A stretch of 64,000 nt of DNA from Gordonia humi (GTDB lineage: Bacteria; Actinomycetota; Actinomycetes; Mycobacteriales; Mycobacteriaceae). A program made the translations under genes and the position numbers. The notes under the pieces are model-generated. The model did not search any database. It was given only the letters and a program-made list of their open reading frames with translations, and had not been told where the DNA came from. The stretch is taken from positions 4,092,001 through 4,156,000 of the forward strand of contig NZ_JACIFP010000001.1 in the NCBI RefSeq assembly GCF_014197435.1. The letters are read 5' to 3'. Positions 24,848 to 32,982 of this stretch are shown here, piece by piece (the stretch's first letter is position 1; every line of letters starts with the position of its first letter).

Positions 24848-24859
24848 CCCGGCGCGCGG

Positions 24860-24893
24860 CCGCACCCCGTGTCGGTGCCGACACGGGGTGCGG
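24860..24893 (+). terminator. hairpin terminator
   Basis: CCGCACCCCGTGTCGG (24860 to 24875) and CCGACACGGGGTGCGG (24878 to 24893) are perfect complements separated by two bases, giving a stem of about 15 bp. It lies 12 bases after the second lipoprotein stop. A near-perfect palindrome like this could also be a protein site. Confidence 0.7.
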
Positions 24894-24930
24894 GGTCCGC
24901 CGGACCACGACCAAGAACTAGGAGAAGAAC

Positions 24931-25092
24931 ATGCCCGACCCGAACAGCAGCAGCGACGCCGAACTGACGCGCACTTGGACGCAGCTGCCGAGTGACCTCC
25001 CGCCGTTGCCCGACAACCCGTACGCCGACTACTTCGACAACAGGCCCGCCCCGTTCGCCACGTCCAGTGGCGACCCTGACGACGACCGCTGA
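24931..25092 (+). CDS. small acidic protein
   Basis: This gene encodes 53 residues from ATG 24931 with a strong AGGAGAAG Shine-Dalgarno seven bases upstream. The product is Pro/Asp-rich (QLPSDLPPLPDNPYADYFDN) and ends DPDDDR. It has actinobacterial codon use with G/C in nearly every third position. It lies alone between a terminator and the convergent integrase gene. Unknown function; the strong ribosome site is the main support. Confidence 0.5.
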   Translation: MPDPNSSSDAELTRTWTQLPSDLPPLPDNPYADYFDNRPAPFATSSGDPDDDR

Positions 25093-25164
25093 CCGGCGAT
25101 CAGGGTGCGGCATCTCCATGGCGAGGTGCCGTGCCCCGGTCGCCGGAAGTGGTCGTGGTCGGAG

Positions 25165-26544
25165 TCAGTCTTCTACGAGTTCATGCGCCTCCGCGCACGC
25201 TTTGTCGAGCCTCTCGACGAGGTGCCGGGACAGTTCGATGTCACCGCTCCCCCGCGCCTTCTCGACCAGCGCAATGACGGTCTCGATCGCGGCGTCGACC
25301 GCCGCCTCGTCGAGCACCTCCCCCGGTTCCGGGTTCGACTCGGTCCGCGCCGCGGGGCGGTGCGGGTTCGCGGCCTGCTCGCTCATGCGAACCGCGAGCG
25401 CGACGTCGGCCCCGCGGGCGCTCACGATGTAGCGCTCCGCTGCCTCCGAGGTCTTGTGTCGGAGCCGCTCGCGCATCTCCCCGGGAGTCGCGCCCGCCAT
25501 CGCGGCGATAGTGTTCCCAGTCCGGCGGAGGTCATGGAACGTGTAGTGCTCCAGGTTGGTCGCTTCTCGCGCGAGGCGCCACCGCCGATCCAGCGTGGCC
25601 GGACCGCACGGCATGTCCACAGTTCGCGTGCCCGGGAACAGCCATCTCGGCTCGACATGTCGTGCGTGGGTCTGCACGTGCGTCCAGAGCGGTACGACGA
25701 GGTGAGGGGGCACGACCACGGACTCGACGCGGTCACTCGCCTTGGTCCCGTCGACGATCGTCATGGTCCCGGTGCCGCGCCCTTGTACGACGTGTCGGCG
25801 GAGTCGCAGTCGCACGACAGGGGCGAGGGGCGGCGCGGTCGCCCGGTCGACTGCGATGTCGTCGATCTGCAGACCGAGGATCTCCCCCAGTCGTAGGCCG
25901 CACCAGGCGGCGAGCTGCACGGACATCTGGAGGTACGGCGGCATCGCCGCGGCGAGAGCGTCGACCTCGGCCGGCGTCGCGGTCTGTGGGTCCCGCTCGG
26001 GCACGTCGACGAGCGCCCCCTTGACCCGCAGCGGCATCCGGTCCAGCCAGTCCATGTGGATCGCCAGCTTGAGCATCGCCTGCAGCGCCGCGTACGTCCG
26101 GCGCCGCTGCGTGGGCGCGCCCGGACAGAGCCGCTCCTCCATGTCGCGGTACCAGCGATCGCACCGCTCCCGCGTCAACTCTGTGATCTTGATGTCGCCG
26201 AGCTCGGGGTTGATGAAGCGGCGGACCCTGCTCGCGCTCGTCATGCGGTGGTTGTCGCTGGGGATCGTCTCCATCCACACCTCGGCCAGCTCGCGGACGG
26301 TGAGCGTCTCTGCCCTCGCTGCGGCCGCTTCGGCCTCCTCGGCGGCCACCTGCTCCGGGGACTTCCAGCGGTTCCGCTCGATGTCGCTCTGCACGTCCGC
26401 CAACCAAGCCGACGCCGCCTTCTTCGTCGTGAAGGTGGTGGGTGCTGTGCGCCGCTCCCCGTCGGGGGCGCGGTACCGCGCCTGCCATCGTCCGGACGGC
26501 AGCTTCCTGATCGAGCCGAAGTCCCGTGCCCCAGCACTCGCCAT
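25165..26544 (-). CDS. int: site-specific tyrosine recombinase (integrase)
   Basis: The 459-residue product has an N-terminal AP2-like arm-binding segment (GSIRKLPSGRWQARYRAPDG ... TFTTKKAASAWL), a SAM-like core-binding domain (about 80 to 175) and the catalytic domain. Visible catalytic residues are R in CGLRLGE (about 218), HDLRR (about 337 to 341) and Y in ERYIVS (about 372). It should integrate and excise the element between attP and attB. A C-terminal helical extension of about 80 residues follows the Tyr. The promoter side faces a GGGGCAC repeat cluster and the nrdE terminator. Confidence 0.92.
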   Translation of the reverse strand: MASAGARDFGSIRKLPSGRWQARYRAPDGERRTAPTTFTTKKAASAWLADVQSDIERNRWKSPEQVAAEEAEAAAARAETLTVRELAEVWMETIPSDNHRMTSASRVRRFINPELGDIKITELTRERCDRWYRDMEERLCPGAPTQRRRTYAALQAMLKLAIHMDWLDRMPLRVKGALVDVPERDPQTATPAEVDALAAAMPPYLQMSVQLAAWCGLRLGEILGLQIDDIAVDRATAPPLAPVVRLRLRRHVVQGRGTGTMTIVDGTKASDRVESVVVPPHLVVPLWTHVQTHARHVEPRWLFPGTRTVDMPCGPATLDRRWRLAREATNLEHYTFHDLRRTGNTIAAMAGATPGEMRERLRHKTSEAAERYIVSARGADVALAVRMSEQAANPHRPAARTESNPEPGEVLDEAAVDAAIETVIALVEKARGSGDIELSRHLVERLDKACAEAHELVED

Positions 26545-26630
26545 GTGACGTGCCCCTTCTTCCGTGCCCCGTGCCCCGTGGCGTGCCCCATACGTGCCCT
26601 ACGCGATGCCCATTCTTGCTCATCGGGCAC
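26526..26630. repeat. GGGGCAC repeats upstream of int (attP arm-site candidate)
   Basis: GTGCCCC on the + strand (GGGGCAC in the direction of int) occurs at 26526, 26550, 26564, 26571 and 26583, with a one-mismatch copy at 26594 and an inverted GGGCAC at 26625. Short direct repeats next to the integrase start are typical arm-type sites bound by the integrase N-domain or Xis. The element/chromosome junction should lie just to the right. Confidence 0.65.
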
Positions 26631-26652
26631 AAAAGCTGCTACGCGACCCCGG

Positions 26653-26693
26653 GAACAAAAACGCTGGCCAGGGGTTGTTTCCCCTGGCCAGCG
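26653..26693 (-). terminator. intrinsic terminator of nrdHIE
   Basis: CGCTGGCCAGGGG (26662 to 26674) and CCCCTGGCCAGCG (26681 to 26693) form a perfect 13-bp stem with a six-base loop. Read on the minus strand it is followed by TTTTTGTT, a true T-run, 17 bases after the nrdE stop. It was kept intact by the insertion, so the element junction lies at or beyond its far edge. Confidence 0.85.
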
Positions 26694-26710
26694 AGTTAGC
26701 TACGGAACCA

Positions 26711-28945
26711 CTAGAGCATGCAGCTGACGCAGCCATCCACCTCGGTCCCTTCGAGGGCCATCTGCCGCAGGCGGATGTAATACAGCGTCTTGATGCCCTT
26801 GCGCCAGGCGTAGATCTGCGCCTTGTTGACGTCGCGAGTGCTCGCGGTGTCCTTGAAGAACAGCGTCAGGCTCAGGCCCTGATCGACATGCTGCGTCGCC
26901 GCGGCGTACGTGTCGATGACCTTCTCGTAACCGATCTCGTACGCGTCCTGGTAGTACTCCAGGTTGTCGTTGGTCAGGTACGGCGCCGGGTAGTACGCGC
27001 GGCCGATCTTGCCTTCCTTACGGATCTCGATCTTCGACGCGACCGGATGGATCGAACTCGTCGAGTGGTTGATGTAGCTGATCGAACCGGTCGGCGGGAC
27101 GGCCTGCAGGTTCTGGTTGTAGATGCCGTGCTCCTGGACGCTCGCCTTCAGCTCGCGCCAGTCGTCCTGTGTCGGGATGTGGATGCCGCCGTCGGAGAAC
27201 AACTGACCGTTGGCCGCCGCGCCGGCGTTCGCGAAGATGTCGCGGACCTTCTGCGTCTTCGGCTCCCACACCTGGTCGATGTACTTGTCGAAGAACTCGC
27301 CCGAGGCGTACTTGCTGTCCTCGAATCCCGCGAACGCGGAACCGCGCTCCTTGGCGATCTTGTTCGACGCACGAATCGCGTGGTACGCGACCGTGTAGAA
27401 GTAGATGTTCGTGAAGTCGATGCCCTCTTCACTGCCGTAGAAGATCCGCTCACGAGCCAGGTAGCCGTGCAGGTTCATCTGTCCCAGACCGATGGCGTGG
27501 CCGTCGTCGTTGGCGCGCTTGATCGACGGCACCGAGTCGATCGACGTCTGATCGGCGACGGCTGTCAACCCGCGGATCGCGGTCTCGATGGTCTGCCCCA
27601 GATCCGGCGAATCCATCGTCTTCGCGATGTTCAGCGAACCCAGGTTGCAGGAGATGTCGCGGCCGATGTGCGAGTACGAGAGATCGTCGTTGAAGGTCGA
27701 CGGCGTCGACACCTGCAGGATCTCCGAGCACAGGTTCGAGTGGGTGATCTTGCCCGCCACCGGATTCGCACGATTCACCGTGTCCTCGAACATGATGTAC
27801 GGGTAGCCCGACTCGAACTGCAGCTCGGCGAGCGTCTGGAAGAACTCGCGCGCCTTGATCTTGCTCTTGCGGATCCGCTTGTCCTCGACCATCGCGTGGT
27901 ACTCGTCGGTCACATTGACGTCCGCGAACGGCTTACCGTAGACGCGCTCCACGTCGTACGGGCTGAACAGGTACATGTCGTCGTTGTTCTTGGCGAGCTG
28001 GAACGTGATGTCCGGGATCACGACGCCGAGCGACAGGGTCTTGATACGGATCTTCTCGTCGGCGTTCTCGCGCTTGGTGTCCAGGAACCGGTAGATGTCC
28101 GGGTGGTGAGCATGCAGGTACACCGCACCGGCACCCTGGCGTGCGCCGAGCTGGTTGGCGTAGCTGAACGAGTCCTCGAGGAGCTTCATGATCGGGATGA
28201 CACCGGAGCTCTGGTTCTCGATCTGCTTGATCGGCGCACCGTGCTCACGGACGTTGGAGAGCAGCAGGGCGACGCCGCCGCCGCGCTTGGACAGCTGGAG
28301 CGCCGAGTTGATCGAGCGACCGATCGACTCCATGTTGTCCTCGATGCGCAGGAGGAAGCACGAGACCGGCTCGCCGCGCTGCTTCTTGCCCGAGTTGAGG
28401 AACGTCGGGGTGGCCGGCTGGAAACGACCGTCCATGATCTCGTCGACGAGGTTGCGAGCGAGGGCCGTGTCGCCTGCGGCGAGGGTCAGCGCGACCATGC
28501 ACACGCGGTCTTCGAAACGCTCCAGGTAACGCTTGCCGTCGAAGGTCTTGAGCGTGTAGCTCGTGTAGTACTTGAACGCGCCGAGGAACGTCGGAAAGCG
28601 GAACTTCTTGCCGTACGCGTGGCTGAACAGCAGCTTGACGAACTCGCGGTCGTACTGGTCGAGGACCTCCGGCTCGTAGTAGTTCTCCTTGACGAGGTAA
28701 TCGAGCTTCTCGTCGGTGTCGTGGAAGAACACGGTGTTCTGGTTGACGTGCTGCAGGAAGTACTGTCGCGCGGCTTCCTTGTCCTTGTCGAACTGGATGT
28801 TGCCGTCTTCGTCGTACAGGTTGAGCATCGCGTTGAGCGCGTGGAAGTCGAGGTCCTCCGGCTCGTGCCCGGCGGGGCCGGTGTGGACGCCCGACTGGCT
28901 GGCCGAGACGGTGGAATCTGGGACGGTGACGGCGGTGGGCGACAC
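26711..28945 (-). CDS. nrdE: class Ib ribonucleotide reductase alpha subunit
   Basis: The 744-residue large subunit reduces ribonucleoside diphosphates with NrdF and receives electrons from NrdH. Visible are the family segments [20 protein letters not shown] (active-site Cys region), [16 protein letters not shown] and PPTGSISYI, and the C-terminal redox cysteines in [11 protein letters not shown] 28945 has an AGGAG site; the ORF is open further upstream but without homology. Third gene of nrdHIE; nrdF is not in the window and is presumably separate. Regulated by the NrdR boxes before nrdH. Confidence 0.96.
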   Translation of the reverse strand: MSPTAVTVPDSTVSASQSGVHTGPAGHEPEDLDFHALNAMLNLYDEDGNIQFDKDKEAARQYFLQHVNQNTVFFHDTDEKLDYLVKENYYEPEVLDQYDREFVKLLFSHAYGKKFRFPTFLGAFKYYTSYTLKTFDGKRYLERFEDRVCMVALTLAAGDTALARNLVDEIMDGRFQPATPTFLNSGKKQRGEPVSCFLLRIEDNMESIGRSINSALQLSKRGGGVALLLSNVREHGAPIKQIENQSSGVIPIMKLLEDSFSYANQLGARQGAGAVYLHAHHPDIYRFLDTKRENADEKIRIKTLSLGVVIPDITFQLAKNNDDMYLFSPYDVERVYGKPFADVNVTDEYHAMVEDKRIRKSKIKAREFFQTLAELQFESGYPYIMFEDTVNRANPVAGKITHSNLCSEILQVSTPSTFNDDLSYSHIGRDISCNLGSLNIAKTMDSPDLGQTIETAIRGLTAVADQTSIDSVPSIKRANDDGHAIGLGQMNLHGYLARERIFYGSEEGIDFTNIYFYTVAYHAIRASNKIAKERGSAFAGFEDSKYASGEFFDKYIDQVWEPKTQKVRDIFANAGAAANGQLFSDGGIHIPTQDDWRELKASVQEHGIYNQNLQAVPPTGSISYINHSTSSIHPVASKIEIRKEGKIGRAYYPAPYLTNDNLEYYQDAYEIGYEKVIDTYAAATQHVDQGLSLTLFFKDTASTRDVNKAQIYAWRKGIKTLYYIRLRQMALEGTEVDGCVSCML

Positions 28946-28959
28946 GGGTGCTCCTGGAT

Positions 28960-29454
28960 CTAGATGGTGTGCGCTAAAGCGCGATGTGCGCGTACGAACT
29001 CGGTGAGACCGGACCGTACTCGAGTGACGTCGTCGGGTGTGCCCATCAGCTCGAATCGATACAGGTAGGGCACCTGGCATTTACGGGCGATGATGTCGCC
29101 TGCCATACAGAACTCCGGACCGAAGTTTGTATTCCCGGCGGCGATCACTCCGCGGATCAGCGAGCGATTGTGCTCGACGTTGAGGAACTTGATGACCTGT
29201 TTCGGCACGTAGCCGCCGCCCGCATGGGCGGTGACCTGCCCGGCGTCGCTGATCTTGCCTCCCCCGTAGGTGGGAGTGATCAGAACGTACGGCTCCTCCA
29301 CCCGGAAAGCACCCTCCCGGTCGATCAGCGGTATCCGCGCCGATCGGACTCCGAGCTTGCGCACGAAGCGGTGGGTGTTCTCCGAGACGGAGGAGAAGTA
29401 GACGATCAAGGGCAGGTCGTCGCGGCCTGGCACCTCGTCGGCGGCCGCAGACAT
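28960..29454 (-). CDS. nrdI: NrdI flavodoxin-like protein
   Basis: The 164-residue flavodoxin-like protein supplies oxidant for assembly of the manganese-tyrosyl cofactor in NrdF. It has the FMN-phosphate-loop segment [14 protein letters not shown], the ITPTYGGG loop and the [15 protein letters not shown] segment typical of NrdI. ATG 29454 fits the family start. Lies 10 bp after nrdH and 14 bp before nrdE, so it is clearly in the same operon. Confidence 0.95.
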   Translation of the reverse strand: MSAAADEVPGRDDLPLIVYFSSVSENTHRFVRKLGVRSARIPLIDREGAFRVEEPYVLITPTYGGGKISDAGQVTAHAGGGYVPKQVIKFLNVEHNRSLIRGVIAAGNTNFGPEFCMAGDIIARKCQVPYLYRFELMGTPDDVTRVRSGLTEFVRAHRALAHTI

Positions 29455-29464
29455 GAGAGGCGGC

Positions 29465-29698
29465 TCAGGCCGCGCGAGCGGCGAGCGATTTGATGCGCTC
29501 GGGACGGAATCCGGACCAGTGGTCGTCACCGTCGACGACGACGGGCGCCTGCAGGTAACCGAGCGCCATGACGTAGTCGCGAGCCTCGTCGTCCTGGCTG
29601 ATGTCGACGACGTCGTACGACAGACCGAGCTTGTCGAGCGCCTTGTAGGTGGCGTTGCACTGAACACATGCCGGCTTGGTGTAGACGGTGATTGCCAT
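29465..29698 (-). CDS. nrdH: NrdH glutaredoxin-like redoxin
   Basis: The 77-residue thioredoxin-fold protein has the CVQC redox motif (C11, C14), the QAPVVV cis-Pro loop and the [13 protein letters not shown]-terminus typical of NrdH. It passes electrons from thioredoxin reductase to NrdE. First gene of the nrdHIE operon, 135 bp downstream of the nearest NrdR box; an AGGGAG site precedes the ATG. Confidence 0.96.
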   Translation of the reverse strand: MAITVYTKPACVQCNATYKALDKLGLSYDVVDISQDDEARDYVMALGYLQAPVVVDGDDHWSGFRPERIKSLAARAA

Positions 29699-29833
29699 CG
29701 GCGAGACTCCCTCATCCTGCGGTCACTGACCGCATCCCTGCGACTGATTGTTCCTGGTGTGTTCGGGAGGCCTTCCCGGTGAACGACGTCGATGTGATTC
29801 GTACGCCTTCTGTCCGCCCCCCGGACAACCCAA

Positions 29834-29881
29834 ACACTACACCTAGTGGTCGGGTTTTCAAGCGACCACAAGGGCTTGTGA
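29834..29881 (-). promoter_or_regulatory. paired NrdR boxes of the nrdHIE operon
   Basis: CACTACACCTAGTG (29835 to 29848) and CACAAGGGCTTGTG (29867 to 29880) are two dyads with centres 32 bp apart, three helical turns, as expected for tandem NrdR boxes. NrdR is the ATP/dATP-sensing repressor of ribonucleotide reductase genes. They lie in the 440-bp gap between nrdH and the FMN reductase gene; the rest of that gap (29882 to 30081) shows no gene or further clear motif apart from the terminator at 30082. Confidence 0.85.
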
Positions 29882-30081
29882 ATAACATTCGTGAAAGTCC
29901 CAGGTCGCGATGCTCCTGTCCACAGGTGACCCGGCGTGTCTCGGCGCGTCCGGCGTGTCCTCCACACGGGTGTGGAGGAGTGCTCAACAGCTGTGGATCC
30001 AGACATGCCGACAGTAGATCACCAGGGTCCGACAGAGACCGCCGCAACGGATCGCCCGCGGGCCCGGCTGCACACACGAGA

Positions 30082-30121
30082 CGGCCCCGCCGCACCGAAC
30101 GGACTCGGTGCGGCGGGGCCG
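30082..30121 (-). terminator. hairpin terminator of the FMN reductase gene
   Basis: CGGCCCCGCCGCACCGA (30082 to 30098) pairs perfectly with TCGGTGCGGCGGGGCCG (30105 to 30121), a 17-bp stem with a six-base loop. It starts 17 bases after the stop codon on the minus strand. There is no T-run. Confidence 0.75.
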
Positions 30122-30138
30122 GGACGAATCGTCGCGGA

Positions 30139-30690
30139 TCAGACCGTGACGGCGACCGAGTCGGCGAGCACGCGGACGGCCTCGGTCACCTGGCCGACGA
30201 TGGCGTCGGTGTGCACACCGGCCTCGTCGAGCTGCAGGGTCGCGATACCGATCTCGACGTCCTCGACCACGCGGGCGCCCGCGATGCCGACCGACTTACG
30301 GGTGTCCTGGCGCGACCAGGTGCCCGCGTACTGCCCCATGGCGGCGCCGATGACACCGACCGGCTTCCCCGACAGCGCGCCCGCGCCGTAGGGACGCGAC
30401 AGCCAGTCGATGGCGTTCTTCAGGACGGCGGGCAGAGTGCCGTTGTACTCGGGGGTGACGAGCAGGACGGCGTCGACACCGGCGACGGCCTCGCGGACGG
30501 GGACGACGGCGGCGGGCACCGAGCCCTCGACATCGATGTCCTCGTTGTAGAAGGGAAGCTCGCCCAGACCTTCGACGATCGAGGCGTTGACGCCCTCGGG
30601 CAGGTTGGCGAGTGCGATCTCGGCCAGCTGACGGTTGACCGAAGCCGCGCGCAGGCTGCCGACCAGGACGGCGATGTTCAGTTCAGACAT
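30139..30690 (-). CDS. NAD(P)H-dependent FMN reductase family protein
   Basis: The 183-residue flavodoxin-like protein has the N-terminal SxRxxSxNRQL-type loop (VGSLRAASVNRQLAEIAL), TPEYNGTLPAVLKNAIDWLS (FMN-ring contact segment) and KPVGVIGAAMGQYAGTW. These are the NADPH-dependent FMN/quinone/chromate reductase hallmarks. ATG 30690 follows GAGGAG. The gene stands next to nrdHIE and divergent from a TetR gene, the same order as Rv3054c/Rv3055 in M. tuberculosis. Probably repressed by that TetR. Physiological substrate unknown. Confidence 0.88.
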   Translation of the reverse strand: MSELNIAVLVGSLRAASVNRQLAEIALANLPEGVNASIVEGLGELPFYNEDIDVEGSVPAAVVPVREAVAGVDAVLLVTPEYNGTLPAVLKNAIDWLSRPYGAGALSGKPVGVIGAAMGQYAGTWSRQDTRKSVGIAGARVVEDVEIGIATLQLDEAGVHTDAIVGQVTEAVRVLADSVAVTV

Positions 30691-30765
30691 GATGGGTCTC
30701 CTCGTGATGTCGATACGGCCGCAGGCGTTCGATCCTCGGACGCCGTCGTTCTCCAAAAGACTAAA

Positions 30766-30779
30766 CGGACCTCAGTCCG
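30766..30779. promoter_or_regulatory. TetR operator candidate
   Basis: CGGAC-CTCA-GTCCG inverted repeat, with TAAA just before it, in the gap between the FMN reductase and the divergent TetR gene. Size and placement fit a TetR dimer site controlling both genes. Confidence 0.55.
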
Positions 30780-30850
30780 GAACGCATCCCGCCTGCACCG
30801 TGATGTCTGTCACCGGGCGCGGTGAATCGCAGGTGAACGCGACTATCCGC

Positions 30851-30856
30851 TAATCT
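30851..30856 (+). promoter_or_regulatory. -10 box of the tetR gene, leaderless
   Basis: TAATCT lies six bases before the ATG at 30863. The short distance predicts that transcription starts at or next to the start codon. No Shine-Dalgarno is present, in agreement. Confidence 0.55.
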
Positions 30857-30862
30857 CAGGCC

Positions 30863-31489
30863 ATGGCACCTCCCCAGCGCGCATCTGTCGGCCTCCCGGT
30901 CGTCGGTGGACCGACGCTGTCGTCCGAGCGCGCCGACGCCGCCCGCAACCGCCGGCTGCTGCTGGCCGCGGCGAAGTCGTTGATCGACGACAACGGGGCG
31001 GCCGCGGTCACCATGGACGCCGTCGCACGGGCCGCCGGAGTGGGCAAGGGCACGGTCTTCCGTCGTTTCGGCAACCGCACCGGCCTCATGCGCGCCCTGC
31101 TCGATCACTCCGAGGCCGATCTGCAGCAGGCCTTCCTGTCCGGGCCGCAGCCGCTGGGCCCGGGGGGACACCCGCTCGACCGGTTGATCGCCTATGGCCG
31201 CGCACGGTTGAAGATGACCGTCGACCACCTCGACATCCTGCTCGAGGCCACCACCGACGACCCCGACCGCCTCGCGCACCCGGTCCTGGCCATGTCGACC
31301 CAGCACGTGAAGATCCTGCTGCGTCAGCTCGGGTTCGCCGGCTCCCTCGACGTCCTCGCCTACGCGGTCCAGGCGCCGATCGACGCGATCACCGTCCGCC
31401 ACCTGACCACGATCGTCGGGTTGACTCCCGCTCAGATCGCCGACGACTGGGAACAGATGGTCCGCGATCTCGCGGCAGGCGTCCGCTGA
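30863..31489 (+). CDS. TetR-family regulator
   Basis: This is a 208-residue repressor. The N-terminal HTH is classical (residues about 35 to 75: AAAVTMDAVARAAGVGKGTV then FRRFGNRTGLMRALL). The C-terminal ligand domain is generic. It is divergent from the FMN reductase gene, in the same order as Rv3054c/Rv3055. The likely target is the CGGAC-N4-GTCCG site between them. The ligand is unknown; a quinone or electrophile would fit the neighbour's activity, by inference. Confidence 0.88.
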   Translation: MAPPQRASVGLPVVGGPTLSSERADAARNRRLLLAAAKSLIDDNGAAAVTMDAVARAAGVGKGTVFRRFGNRTGLMRALLDHSEADLQQAFLSGPQPLGPGGHPLDRLIAYGRARLKMTVDHLDILLEATTDDPDRLAHPVLAMSTQHVKILLRQLGFAGSLDVLAYAVQAPIDAITVRHLTTIVGLTPAQIADDWEQMVRDLAAGVR

Positions 31490-31492
31490 CGT

Positions 31493-32878
31493 TCACCGCA
31501 CCACGTCGCGCATGGTCAGCGCGGCCGCACGGCTGAGCTCTGGGCCTTCCGGCAACAGCGAGATCACCGACCACGGCGCCCGAACCGGAGTGTCGTCGAA
31601 CCCCAGGCTCGAGGCGGCGTCGTCACCGGCGAGTCGGTGACGCACGCCCGTGTCGGCGACGACGAACTGCTGTCCGGCCAGCGCGCTGTCGCCGCGCGCC
31701 CCGGTCACCGCGACGTGTTCGACGGTGCCCGGCGCCAGAAAGACCTCGTCGACGCCCGGCCCCGCCCCGTCCGCCGAGCCCAACGTCACCGGCACCGCGT
31801 CGGCGGGCAGCGGAAGCCGGTCGCCGACGACGATCGACTCCCGTGCCGCGGCGTCGTCGCGCCCCCTCGACCAGTGTCGGCACAGCACGGCCGCATCGTC
31901 GACCAGTGTCGGAGCGCGGACCGGGAAGTGCCCGACCGGCAGCCGGTCGACCACCGGCGTGCGGGTGAGCTCGCCGGGCGCCACCTCCTCGACCTCGGCC
32001 GACGCGTCGGGATCGGCCGCACGCAGCAGATCCGCGGCGGTCGCCGGGATCTGCTGGACGCCGTCGGCGAGGATCACGCGATACGACGCCGCACCGTCCA
32101 CCGCCACCGTGCGGATCACCGTGCCCACCGGCAGATCCAACGGGCCTCGACCGCCACGTCCGGGCACGCCCGGCACGACCAGCGGCTCCCGTTCGGGGAA
32201 CGCGTCGAGCAGTGCGGCCGACACGGGACGCGGCCGTGCCCCCTCGATGCCGAGTGCACGCACCACTTCGACCGCGGCGACGTCGACCTCGGCGCGCACC
32301 GGGGTCCCGTCACCGCGTTCGGTGTACAGCAACCACACCTCGTCGTCGTAGGTCACCAGCGCCCCGGCGTCGGAGGCCGCCGGGCCGGGCGACCGACCGG
32401 CCAGGACAGTGGTACCCGCGGGTCCGTCGCACACCGTCCACGACGAGACGGCATCGCCCGCCGACTCCGGAAGCGAGGTCGGCGCACCGGCGATCCCGAG
32501 CGTCGGACCGCGGGGATGCTCGCGCAGCGACGCGTCGGAGACCTTCTTGGTCGGCAGCGGACCGCCGACGATCAGCCGCGCGGAGGCGAGATTCAGGACG
32601 GGATGCATCACCTCGTCGACGAGGACGTACAGCCCACCGCCGGAGTCGGCGACGATCCGCGCGTCCCCCACCGACGGCGCGGGGCGGATCAGCCCGTACA
32701 CGCCCGCGCCCGCGAGGATCAGGACCGCGACGACGGCCCCGGCCACCAGCGCGCGGTTCTGCGCCCGCATCGGATCGTGCAGCATGCGCTCGTCGCGCCG
32801 CACCAGTGCGTGCTCGGCCCTCGCCAGACCGAAGCGGTAGCCGCTGACCTGTGCGCGCGTGGTGATGTGTCTCGGCAT
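31493..32878 (-). CDS. eccB: type VII secretion membrane protein EccB
   Basis: The 461-residue product has the EccB N-terminus (RAQVSGYRFGLARAEHALVR), one transmembrane helix at about 45 to 65 (ALVAGAVVAVLILAGAGVYG) and a long periplasmic domain with VGGPLPTKKVSDASL and two Cys (VCDGP, LCRHW) placed as in EccB. It would form part of the ESX membrane complex with EccC, EccD and EccE. Here no eccC, eccD, esx pair or mycP is nearby; only an EccE-like gene lies divergently beside it. Start ATG 32878 with GGGGGG upstream. Confidence 0.88.
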   Translation of the reverse strand: MPRHITTRAQVSGYRFGLARAEHALVRRDERMLHDPMRAQNRALVAGAVVAVLILAGAGVYGLIRPAPSVGDARIVADSGGGLYVLVDEVMHPVLNLASARLIVGGPLPTKKVSDASLREHPRGPTLGIAGAPTSLPESAGDAVSSWTVCDGPAGTTVLAGRSPGPAASDAGALVTYDDEVWLLYTERGDGTPVRAEVDVAAVEVVRALGIEGARPRPVSAALLDAFPEREPLVVPGVPGRGGRGPLDLPVGTVIRTVAVDGAASYRVILADGVQQIPATAADLLRAADPDASAEVEEVAPGELTRTPVVDRLPVGHFPVRAPTLVDDAAVLCRHWSRGRDDAAARESIVVGDRLPLPADAVPVTLGSADGAGPGVDEVFLAPGTVEHVAVTGARGDSALAGQQFVVADTGVRHRLAGDDAASSLGFDDTPVRAPWSVISLLPEGPELSRAAALTMRDVVR

Positions 32879-32982
32879 GTCGTCGTTCCCCCCGGAATCG
32901 CCGCAGTCCCCCGATATCGATTCGGACACCACGCACGGTAGTCCCGTTGTACCGTGACGCCAGGCGATTCGGGGGAATTGAC

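Larger units (their letters stand above)
1..26650. mobile_element. AICE-like integrative and conjugative element (left end outside window)
   Basis: Everything left of the nrdE terminator is accessory. The stretch holds the hallmark AICE set: a tyrosine integrase at the right edge, excisionase-type HTH proteins, a replication protein, an FtsK/TraB-like DNA translocase and DUF2637-type membrane proteins, plus cargo (arsenic resistance, NACHT defence gene, protease, lipoproteins). The integrase lies tail-inward with its promoter region facing nrdE, so one attachment site should lie between 26545 and 26700. No tRNA remnant is visible there. The left attachment site was not found and probably lies upstream of base 1. 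The cargo up to 9.8 kb could also be a separate nested island. Confidence 0.8.

Noticed and set aside
24860..24893. Insertion-sequence terminal inverted repeat
   Set aside because: Arms are adjacent (two-base gap) and there is no transposase; the place after a stop codon fits a terminator.
26545..26710. tRNA gene or tRNA 3' end as attachment site next to int
   Set aside because: No cloverleaf, T-loop GTTCRA or CCA-type end can be built here; only the terminator hairpin and GGGGCAC words are present.
26564..28963. Plus-strand ORF of about 799 codons opposite nrdE
   Set aside because: Shadow of nrdE, which has full family motifs and an intact operon context.
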